Source: an uncultured Nocardiopsis sp.
GTDB taxonomy: Bacteria; Actinomycetota; Actinomycetes; Streptosporangiales; Streptosporangiaceae
Reading direction: 5' to 3'
DNA length: 5,632 bases
Assembly (NCBI GenBank): GCA_937957845.1
Contig: CALGOD010000360.1
Location: 1 to 5,632 of the forward strand
In this document: positions 1-5,632 of the stretch, piece after piece
Numbering within the stretch: position 1 is the first letter of the stretch
Layout: each line of letters starts with the position of its first letter
Notes under the pieces: generated by a model
Seen by the model: only the letters and a program-made list of their open reading frames with translations
Databases searched by the model: none
Told to the model about the DNA's origin: nothing
Position numbers and translations under genes: made by a program

Positions 1-473
1 CCCGACTCCTCCTCGCCCTCCACGAGGAGTTTGACGGTGACGGGAGGGGCGTCCGCACCAGAGGCCGCCAGAAGGGCGCTGACCCCGAGAGCGTGGAAGA
101 GCACCTGCCCCTTGTCGTCGGAGGCTCCACGTGCGTACAGGGAGGTGCCACGCTCGCTGGGTTTGAACGGGTCGGTCTCCCACTCGGCGATCGGGTCCAC
201 GGGCTGGACGTCGTGGTGTCCGTACACGAGCACGGTGGGGGCCCCGGGGTTCGCGGCGGGCCACTCGGCGAACACGGCGGGCAGGCCGGGGGTCTCCCAC
301 ACCTCCACGGTGGGGAAACCCGTGGCGGTGAGGTGGTCGGCGAGCCAGCGCGCGGACCGGTGCACGTCGGGGTGGTGCGCGGGGTCGGCGGAGATCGAGG
401 GGATCTCCAGCCACTCCTTCAGTGCGAGGACGAACTCGTCCCGGTGCTCCTCGATGTAGGTGCGTACGTCCAT
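1..473 (-). CDS. M20-family metallodipeptidase, N-terminal part (cut by left window edge)
   Basis: This is the first 157 codons of a cytosolic zinc metallopeptidase of family M20 (dipeptidase/carnosinase-like), which hydrolyses dipeptides or related amides with a two-metal centre. The frame is open from ATG at 473-471 to the edge. Visible motifs in order are GHHDVQP at residues 85-91 (H86 expected metal ligand, D88 beside it), RGASDDKG at 115-122 (D119 expected metal-bridging Asp), and VEGEEES at 151-157 (E155 expected general base, E156 expected metal ligand). The next codon begins with G, consistent with the family EGxEESG motif. No signal peptide is visible: the N-terminus MDVRTYIEEHRDEF is polar. 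Whole proteins of this type are usually about 450 aa, so roughly two thirds, including the dimerisation domain, is missing. It follows adnB on the same strand after 102 nt and has its own strong Shine-Dalgarno, so it may be transcribed separately. Family assignment is firm; the substrate cannot be told. Confidence 0.93.
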   Translation of the reverse strand, partial: MDVRTYIEEHRDEFVLALKEWLEIPSISADPAHHPDVHRSARWLADHLTATGFPTVEVWETPGLPAVFAEWPAANPGAPTVLVYGHHDVQPVDPIAEWETDPFKPSERGTSLYARGASDDKGQVLFHALGVSALLAASGADAPPVTVKLLVEGEEES

Positions 474-480
474 TGCGGGG

Positions 481-487
481 TCCTTTC
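481..487 (-). promoter_or_regulatory. Ribosome binding site of the M20 dipeptidase
   Basis: On the minus strand GAAAGGA lies 7 nt upstream of the ATG at 473-471. This is a good match to the anti-Shine-Dalgarno sequence at normal spacing. It supports that ATG as the start, in agreement with the first residues of the M20 fold beginning shortly after. Confidence 0.75.
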
Positions 488-508
488 TCGACTCCTTCGT
501 CGGGAACG

Positions 509-514
509 AGCCTA
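509..514 (-). promoter_or_regulatory. Possible -10 element upstream of the dipeptidase
   Basis: The minus strand reads TAGGCT (514 to 509), which resembles the TAnnnT -10 box of actinobacterial housekeeping promoters. It would place a transcription start near 500-503 and leave a short leader containing the Shine-Dalgarno. No convincing TTGACA-like -35 box is found at 16-19 nt spacing, where the sequence is only GC-rich. The remainder of the 474-575 gap shows no clear rho-independent terminator after adnB, so read-through from adnB is equally possible. This is a weak prediction. Confidence 0.3.
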
Positions 515-575
515 GAGCGCGGACGGGACACGGGCCGACGCCGCCTCGGAGCGACCGCCCGCCGTGGTCCCCCGG

Positions 576-3500
576 TCATCCTCCGGGTTCGGGGACCGTC
601 TCGATGAGCGCCGCCAGACCCTCGGCGTCGAGCAGATCGGCGGGACGCACGGTCAGCCCGGCACGCACGTAGTGGAAGGCGGCTCGCACCTCCTCCGGCT
701 CCACCCCGGCCAACTCCGCCCACGCCAGGCGGTAGGCGGCCAACTGCACGCCCACGGCCCGCCGCTCGGCGTCGGTGACGGGCGGCCGTCCGGTCTTCCA
801 GTCCACCACGTCGTAACGACCGGTCTCGGGATCACGGAAGACCGCGTCCATCCGCCCCCGGATGAGTCGGTCTCCGATGACCGTCTCGAAGGACACCTCC
901 ACCTCCTCGGGGATCCGCGAGCCCCACTCGCTCTCCTCGAAGCGGCTCTGTAGTTCGGCGAGGTCCTCGTCCTCTCCCGCGGTCTCGTCCGCGGCGCCGG
1001 GCAGTTCGTCCAGCAACGTGGCGCGCCGGCCGAAGCGCTGTTCCAACCAGGAGTGGAACGCGGTGCCCCGGCGGGTGTGCGGCGCGGGCGGTCGGGGCAG
1101 CGGACGCCGGATCTGCCGGGCCAGGGCGGAGGGGTCACGCGCCAGCCACACCATGGACGAGACCGACAGGTGTCCGGGCAGCTCGACCTGGACGGGCCCC
1201 TCCCCGGTTCGCTCCTCCTCGGCACGTCGATGGGCCAACAGGAGCTCGGTGTCGCGCTCCCATCCCTGCAGGCGGCGACGTAGTCCCTGCGGCCCCGTCC
1301 TCTCCTCCGGCTCGGCCTCCCCCTCCCGCAACCTCGCGCGGGAGCGCCGGACGAGGTCGGCGCCGGAGAGGATCCCGGCTCGGCGCTCGGAGGGGCTCTC
1401 GCTCTCCTCGTCCTCCTCCGGTGGCCACACGGCCGTGCCGTCGTCCTCCTCCTCATAGGGGTTGGCGTCGGGATCGGGCCGGGGTTCCCAGTGCACGACC
1501 CTCCCCGCGCCGTCCTCACAGGCCTGGCGGATCTCCTCCAGGAACGGCGAGGGTCCGCGCTCGCTCGTGGCGTCGTGTCCCCACCAGTGGCCTGTGCACA
1601 ACAGGGCGAAGGAGGCGCGGGTGACGGCGACGTAGGCCAGCCGCCGTTCCTCTGACAGATGACGCTCCTGTTCGGCGGCCTTGAACTCGTCGATGCCCTT
1701 CTTGTCCACCGACAACAGCTCGGGCAGGTTCCGGCGGTCACCTCGCAGCCGGTAGGGCAGCAGGTGCTCGCCCTTGATCCACATGTCGCCCTCGGACAGG
1801 TTCGTGGGGAACAACGGGGCGTACTTGCCGCCGCTGATCCCCGGCACGACCACCACGGGCCACTGCAGCCCCTTCGCGGCGTGCATGGTCATCAGTTTGA
1901 CGGTGTCGCCGCTTCCGACGCGCTCACCGGGCGCCAGGCCGCTCTCCCGCTCGGCCGCGGCCCTCAGGTAGCTGAGGAAACCGCCGAGGGTGGGGTCCTC
2001 ACTGTTGCCGGCGAAGCGGGACGCGTGGTCGACGAAGGCGTCCAGGTCCGCACGCGCCGACATCGGCTCGCGTCCGGTCCGTGCGCCCACCTCGATGTCC
2101 AGGCCGAGCATCCGCTCGATCTCGGTGATCAGGTCCGGCAGGGGCTGTCCGACCAGTTTGCGCAGGGTGCGCAGTTCCTCGGCGAGGAGACCGAGCCGCT
2201 CACTGGCGGTCTCGGAGTAGTTCTCGGCGGGGCCCGGGTCGTCGAGGGCGTCCACCAGGCTGCCGCTCTCCGCCGTCAGGTCCAGTACGGTGCGGCGCAG
2301 GATGTCGTCCTCTGGTTCCTCTCCGGGATCGGGTGAGGTGAGGTCTCGCCTGCTCTGACGGGCCAACTCGGCGGCGCGGGCACCGAGCGCGGCCAGGTCG
2401 CGCGGACCGATGCGCCAGCGCGGTCCGGTCAGGATACGTGCGAGTTCGTTGCCCGCGGAGGCGTCGTGGACCACGCGGAGGGTGGCGATGATGTCGCGGA
2501 CCTCGGGCACCATCATCAGGCCGCCCAGTCCGACGACCTCCACCGGAACGCCACGCGCCTCCAGGGCCTCGCGCAGCACCGGGAACTGGGAACGCTTGCG
2601 GCACAGCACGGCGATGTCCCCGGGGCTGACACCGCCGTCCGCGGCCCCGCCGGACTCGCCGGTCGGCCACGGCAGACCGTCCGGCGCGGTCCCGGCTCCG
2701 CCTGGTTCTCCGGAGTCGGCGTCCAGGTAGCGCCTGATCCGTTCGGCGATCCATGCGGCCTCGTCCTTCTGCCCGGCGAACAGGCCGGTGTGGACGACGC
2801 CCCTGCCGCGCCGGGCCGGGCCGGGGTACAGGACGGGCACCTCCGGGCTCTGGACACGCAGGGGTCCGGAGATGTGCCGGGCGACCTCCAGGATGCGCTC
2901 CCCGTTGCGGAAACTGGTGGCCAGGCGGCGCACGGGCGCGGCGCGACCGGGGGAGGCCGGGAAGTCGTGGGGGAAGTTGGTGAGGTTGGCCGCGACGGCT
3001 CCGCGCCAGCCGTAGATGGACTGGCAGGGATCGCCGACCGCGGTGACCGGGTGGCCCTCCCCGAACAGGGCCCGCAGCAGTACGAGCTGGGCGTGACTGG
3101 TGTCCTGGTACTCGTCCAGGAGGACCACACGGAACCGGCTCCGCTCGATGAGGCCGACCTCCGGGTGGTTCTGGGCGATGCGTGCCGCCAAGGACACCTG
3201 GTCGCCGAAGTCCATGGCCTCACGGACGTGTTTGGCGTGCTCGTAGCGCTCCACCAGGGGCAAGAGCTGTTCACGGCGCAACTGGGCGTTGAGCAGGTTG
3301 CGCGTGGGCACCGTGGGTTTGCGTGGCAGGGCTTCGATCTCCGCGCGCAGCCATCGACCGATCCCTCGGATCTGCTCCGTGCCGGTGAGGTGGTCGGCGA
3401 TCTGCCCGGACAGGTCCAGGACCCGGCGTGTGACCGTGTCGGCTCCGACCGTGATCAGGTCCATGGGTCCGTCGTACTCACCGACCACGCGGGCCGCGAG

Positions 3501-3983
3501 CTGCCAGGCCTGTCCCTCGCTGAGCAGACGGGAGCTCGGTTCGACGGCCTCGCGCAGGGCGTGGTCGGCGACGATGCGCCCGGAGTAGGCGTTGTAGGTC
3601 GACACGGTGGGCTCACCGTCGAGCAGCTCCTCGGGCAGCTGTTCGGTGTCGCGCAGCTGCTCCAAACGCCTGCGCACGCGCTCCGCCAGCTCGGCGGTGG
3701 CCTTGCGGGTGAAGGTCAGGCCGAGGATCTGCTCCGGGCGCACATGGCCGTTGGCCACGAGCCACACCACCCGGGAGGCCATGGTCTCGCTCTTGCCCGA
3801 CCCCGCGCCCGCGATGACCACGCCGGGTTCCAGGGGCGCGGAGATGACCTCGGCCTGTTCCGCCGTGGGCTCCGGCTGTCCCAGGAGACGGGCGAGCTCC
3901 GCGGGGGTGAAGCGGGGATGTGGTGCGGGGGGAGGAGGATCCGGTTCGGGGGGGGGGGGGGGGGGGGGGGGGGTTTCAGACAT
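576..3983 (-). CDS. adnB: AdnB-type ATP-dependent helicase-nuclease subunit (UvrD-like motor plus RecB-like nuclease)
   Basis: This is one subunit of the AdnAB motor-nuclease, which unwinds and resects double-strand DNA breaks for recombination. The 1135 residues match the roughly 1100 aa of mycobacterial AdnB. Motor motifs in order: Q-motif PTAEQAEVIS 39-48; Walker A AGAGSGKS 58-65 (K64); Ia LTFTRKATAELAERV 89-103; Walker B VVLLDEYQDTS 286-296 (D290, E291); III AVGDPCQSIYGWRG 315-328; IV LATSFRN 354-360; V LMTMHAAKGLQW 697-708; VI EERRLAYVAVTRA 778-790. The C-terminal nuclease has H977, D1046 (GRMDAV), D1061-W-K1063, and Q1080-x3-Y1084. It lacks a Cys cluster, as expected for the non-Fe-S partner. 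A Gly-rich insertion lies at about 424-454 and an acidic linker at about 832-865. ATG 3983 is preferred over in-frame ATG 3995 because GAGGG sits 5 nt upstream; the frame is open further upstream, but only inside adnA. Codons 4-12 contain a 26-C run. Assignment to AdnB rests on motifs, order and partner, not on alignment. Confidence 0.93.
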   Translation of the reverse strand: MSETPPPPPPPPEPDPPPPAPHPRFTPAELARLLGQPEPTAEQAEVISAPLEPGVVIAGAGSGKSETMASRVVWLVANGHVRPEQILGLTFTRKATAELAERVRRRLEQLRDTEQLPEELLDGEPTVSTYNAYSGRIVADHALREAVEPSSRLLSEGQAWQLAARVVGEYDGPMDLITVGADTVTRRVLDLSGQIADHLTGTEQIRGIGRWLRAEIEALPRKPTVPTRNLLNAQLRREQLLPLVERYEHAKHVREAMDFGDQVSLAARIAQNHPEVGLIERSRFRVVLLDEYQDTSHAQLVLLRALFGEGHPVTAVGDPCQSIYGWRGAVAANLTNFPHDFPASPGRAAPVRRLATSFRNGERILEVARHISGPLRVQSPEVPVLYPGPARRGRGVVHTGLFAGQKDEAAWIAERIRRYLDADSGEPGGAGTAPDGLPWPTGESGGAADGGVSPGDIAVLCRKRSQFPVLREALEARGVPVEVVGLGGLMMVPEVRDIIATLRVVHDASAGNELARILTGPRWRIGPRDLAALGARAAELARQSRRDLTSPDPGEEPEDDILRRTVLDLTAESGSLVDALDDPGPAENYSETASERLGLLAEELRTLRKLVGQPLPDLITEIERMLGLDIEVGARTGREPMSARADLDAFVDHASRFAGNSEDPTLGGFLSYLRAAAERESGLAPGERVGSGDTVKLMTMHAAKGLQWPVVVVPGISGGKYAPLFPTNLSEGDMWIKGEHLLPYRLRGDRRNLPELLSVDKKGIDEFKAAEQERHLSEERRLAYVAVTRASFALLCTGHWWGHDATSERGPSPFLEEIRQACEDGAGRVVHWEPRPDPDANPYEEEDDGTAVWPPEEDEESESPSERRAGILSGADLVRRSRARLREGEAEPEERTGPQGLRRRLQGWERDTELLLAHRRAEEERTGEGPVQVELPGHLSVSSMVWLARDPSALARQIRRPLPRPPAPHTRRGTAFHSWLEQRFGRRATLLDELPGAADETAGEDEDLAELQSRFEESEWGSRIPEEVEVSFETVIGDRLIRGRMDAVFRDPETGRYDVVDWKTGRPPVTDAERRAVGVQLAAYRLAWAELAGVEPEEVRAAFHYVRAGLTVRPADLLDAEGLAALIETVPEPGG
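3948..3973. repeat. 26-bp poly-G/poly-C mononucleotide tract inside the start of adnB
   Basis: Twenty-six uninterrupted G on the plus strand are read as C in adnB: the last two bases of ACC (Thr4) plus eight CCC codons (Pro5-Pro12). The following prolines (P14 to P23) use mixed codons CCG, CCT, CCC and CCA, so the purity of this run is not explained by a need for proline alone. At the present length the frame into the Walker A motif is intact. Read directly, one C fewer puts translation into TGA at 3718-3716 (88 codons), and one C more puts it into TGA at 3615-3613 (123 codons). The tract begins just downstream of the adnA stop, so adnA itself is not affected. Its length may be mis-called by sequencing. 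Confidence 0.9.
3976..3983 (-). other. adnA stop / adnB start overlap (translational coupling)
   Basis: The minus strand reads ATGTCTGA, where ATG (3983-3981) starts adnB and TGA (3978-3976) stops adnA in another frame. The 8-nt overlap suggests that ribosomes finishing AdnA re-initiate on adnB, which would suit two subunits of one heterodimer. Local help comes from GAGGG at 3993-3989, 5 nt before the adnB ATG. Confidence 0.8.
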
Positions 3984-5632
3984 GTCTGCCCTCATCCTGG
4001 ACCGGGCAGCAGGAGCGAACGGCGCACGACCTGCAGCCCTTGTGACGTGTGGCGGTGAAGCGGGAGCCCCCCATACCGGTGGCGACCTCGCGCACCAGGG
4101 TCCCGGCCCATCCGGGATCGGGGTCCTCGCCCAGAGGGGGCTGGGCCTGTTCGCGCGCCTTCTTGATCTTCTCTCCGAGCTGCACCAACGAGGCGCCTCC
4201 CGGTTCGGTGAGGCCGAGCCGGGCGAAGGCCCCCCTGAGGACCGCCATCTGGTAGACGCCGAGCTGGGGATGGCGGGCCAGGTCCTCGGCCTTGTTCCTG
4301 CCGGTCTTGATGTCCACGACCACGGCTCGGCCCTGGTCGTCGCGTTCGAGGCGGTCGACGCGGCCGGTGATCTCGATACCGCCCACGTCCACTCGGAACC
4401 CCTCCTCCGTGACGACCAGTTCGCGGTCGTTGGCCGCCTCCCAGTCGACGAGTTTGCGGACCATGGTGTCCGCGCGGTCCCGCTGGGCCCTGGACTGCCA
4501 GGGGCCGCCGAAGTCCAGGTCGGCCCAGATCTCGTCCATGCGTTCGCCGATCTCCTCCGGGGTGCTGCCCTGGGCGACCAGCACGGCGACCGCGTGCACG
4601 ACCGTGCCGAGGGCGGACGCGGAGTCACCGGAGGAGGCTCCGGCGACGCGTTCGAGCAACCAACGCAGCTGACAGTTGGTGAAACTCTCCACCTGGGAGG
4701 GCGAGACCCGGATGGTGTCCTGGGCGTCGGCCAGGGGACGGTCGTCGCTGAAGGGCGTGAGCGCGTACCACTCGGAGGGGTCGGCCCCGCGCACGCCCTC
4801 CTCCGCGAGCCGGGCCAGGTGGCGGGCGGCGGCCTCGCGCAGCGGTTCGGGGGCTCGAAGGTCGGTGACGACCGAGCGCAGGTCGGCGACCAGCGAGGGC
4901 AGGGACAGCCAGCGCAGGCCGGTGCTGACGGGCTCGGGTTCGCCCACGCCCATCTCCGAGAGGAAGCGTGAGGGGCGTTCGTCGGTGTCCTCGCCACCCA
5001 CGGCCGTCACCACCAGCGTGCGCCGGGCTCGGGTGAGGGCCACGTAGAACAGGCGGCGTTCCTCGTCCAGGAGTTTGGAGGCCAGTGCTGCTCCGAAGGA
5101 GTCCGCGGAGTGCACGTCGGCGTCCACGAGCTCCTCCACACCGAGCAGGGAACCGCGCAGCCTGAGGTCGGGCCAGTCGCCCTCCTGGGCCCCGGCCACC
5201 ACCACCAGGTCCCACTCCAGCCCCTTGGAACGGTGGGCGGTGAGGATGCGCACCGCCTCGCCCTCGGGAGCACGCTCGGCGAGGCTGTCGCCCGGGATCT
5301 CCTGGGCGGCGAGGTCCTCCAGGAACCCGGCGGGGGTGCCGGGGGGCAACCGGTCACAGTAGCGTGCGGCGCTCTCGAACAGGGCGACCACGGCGTCCAG
5401 GTCACGGTCGGCGGAGGCGCCCCTGCGTCCCCCGGCCAGGCTGGCGCGCAGCAGCCGGTCGGACAGGCCGCTGTCACGCCACAGTTCCCAGAGGACCTGT
5501 TCGGCGTCGGCGCCCTTCGCGGCCAGGGTGCGGACGGTGCTCAACGCCTGCGCGACACGGACGGCGGGCGCGGCGACCTCCGGGTCGACGAGGGCGAGTT
5601 CGGTCGGGTCGCGCAGGACGTCCACGAGCAAC
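3976..5632 (-). CDS. adnA: AdnA-type helicase-nuclease subunit, C-terminal half (cut by right window edge)
   Basis: This is the partner subunit of AdnB in the double-strand-break resection complex. About 550 codons are visible; mycobacterial AdnA is about 1050 aa, so the N-terminal half with Walker A, Walker B and the true start lies outside the window. Numbering here starts at the first full codon (5631). Motor motif V is VRILTAHRSKGLEWDLVVV at 127-145 and motif VI is EERRLFYVALTRARRTL at 190-206. The C-terminal RecB/AddB/Cas4-type nuclease has H346 (GTVVHAV), D426 (GRVDRLE), D440-I-K442 (VVDIKTG), and Q456-x3-Y460 (QLGVY). Cysteine C320 (FTNCQLRW) before the domain, with C533-x2-C536-x5-C542 at its end, is the arrangement that holds a [4Fe-4S] cluster in AddB and Cas4. 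These Cys motifs, and the position upstream of adnB, support AdnA over AdnB. No frameshift is seen. It ends 8 nt inside adnB. Confidence 0.92.
   Translation of the reverse strand, partial: LLVDVLRDPTELALVDPEVAAPAVRVAQALSTVRTLAAKGADAEQVLWELWRDSGLSDRLLRASLAGGRRGASADRDLDAVVALFESAARYCDRLPPGTPAGFLEDLAAQEIPGDSLAERAPEGEAVRILTAHRSKGLEWDLVVVAGAQEGDWPDLRLRGSLLGVEELVDADVHSADSFGAALASKLLDEERRLFYVALTRARRTLVVTAVGGEDTDERPSRFLSEMGVGEPEPVSTGLRWLSLPSLVADLRSVVTDLRAPEPLREAAARHLARLAEEGVRGADPSEWYALTPFSDDRPLADAQDTIRVSPSQVESFTNCQLRWLLERVAGASSGDSASALGTVVHAVAVLVAQGSTPEEIGERMDEIWADLDFGGPWQSRAQRDRADTMVRKLVDWEAANDRELVVTEEGFRVDVGGIEITGRVDRLERDDQGRAVVVDIKTGRNKAEDLARHPQLGVYQMAVLRGAFARLGLTEPGGASLVQLGEKIKKAREQAQPPLGEDPDPGWAGTLVREVATGMGGSRFTATRHKGCRSCAVRSCCPVQDEGRHV
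3989..3993 (-). promoter_or_regulatory. Ribosome binding site of adnB
   Basis: GAGGG on the minus strand lies 5 nt upstream of the ATG at 3983, within the last codons of adnA. It decides between two in-frame ATG codons: the other, at 3995-3993, has only CCAGG directly against it and no spaced Shine-Dalgarno. The match is moderate, so coupling from adnA probably contributes to initiation. Confidence 0.5.

Noticed and set aside
474..575. Rho-independent terminator or small RNA between adnB and the dipeptidase
   Set aside because: The segment is GC-rich but I find no stable short-loop hairpin followed by a U run. The only complementary arms (GGGAC/GTCCC) are about 45 nt apart.
653..1741. Minus-strand open frame of 362 aa overlapping adnB
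   Set aside because: It is a shifted reading of the adnB sequence, Arg/Pro/Ser-rich, without its own motifs.
3993..3995. Alternative adnB start ATG four codons upstream
   Set aside because: No properly spaced Shine-Dalgarno precedes it, whereas the ATG at 3983 has GAGGG 5 nt upstream. It cannot be fully excluded and would add only MRAD.
2466..4058. Plus-strand open frame of 530 aa antisense to adnB
   Set aside because: It is opposite a gene with all helicase and nuclease motifs. Its translation is Gly/Val/His/Gln-rich with no recognisable domain and reads through the poly-G run. Long antisense frames are expected in GC-rich DNA.
3607..4971. Plus-strand open frame of 454 aa antisense to adnA and the adnB start
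   Set aside because: It has low-complexity Ser/Gly/Arg content, no motifs and no ribosome binding site. The opposite strand carries the clear AdnA nuclease.
3984..4997. N-terminal extension of adnB in the same frame, giving a 1473-aa protein
   Set aside because: The extra 338 residues are the out-of-frame reading of adnA (Arg/Pro/Ser-rich, no domain). The real protein starts at the overlap ATG at 3983.
5629..5631. TTG at the right edge as the start of the AdnA-like protein
   Set aside because: AdnA needs about 500 more residues with Walker A and B upstream. The TTG is an internal Leu codon at the window edge.
1..5632. CRISPR arrays, insertion sequences, tRNA or rRNA genes, defence islands
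   Set aside because: No direct-repeat arrays, terminal inverted repeats, transposase motifs or RNA-gene signatures were seen. The window is nearly all coding for three core genes.

Overview
The window is about 70% GC and fully coding on the minus strand, with strongly G/C-ending codons. This fits a high-GC actinomycete. The gene content (an AdnA/AdnB motor-nuclease pair, not RecBCD) supports Actinobacteria. A Nocardiopsis- or Streptosporangiales-like source is my guess only and is not shown by the sequence.

Layout, in transcription order from right to left. (1) Positions 5632-3976 carry the C-terminal half of an AdnA-type helicase-nuclease, cut by the right window edge. It has helicase motifs V and VI and a RecB/Cas4-like PD-(D/E)XK nuclease framed by four cysteines expected to hold a [4Fe-4S] cluster. 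(2) Positions 3983-576 carry a complete AdnB-type helicase-nuclease of 1135 aa, overlapping adnA by 8 nt. It has all the UvrD/Rep-type motor motifs and a C-terminal RecB-like nuclease. (3) A 102-nt gap (575-474) holds a ribosome binding site and a possible -10 element. (4) Positions 473-1 carry the N-terminal 157 codons of an M20-family metallodipeptidase, cut by the left edge.

AdnA and AdnB form the heterodimer that unwinds and resects double-strand breaks in mycobacteria and relatives. Their overlap implies translational coupling, suited to equimolar subunits. The dipeptidase has no evident functional link to them.

The most unusual feature is an uninterrupted run of 26 G (26 C on the coding strand) at 3948-3973. 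It starts 8 bp inside the start of adnB and encodes eight consecutive CCC prolines (codons 5-12). By direct reading, losing one C would end AdnB after 88 codons and gaining one would end it after 123 codons. The tract is therefore placed like a phase-variation switch on a core DNA-repair gene, in a group of bacteria whose NucS mismatch repair is known not to correct indels. A sequencing or assembly length error in so long a homopolymer is the main alternative.
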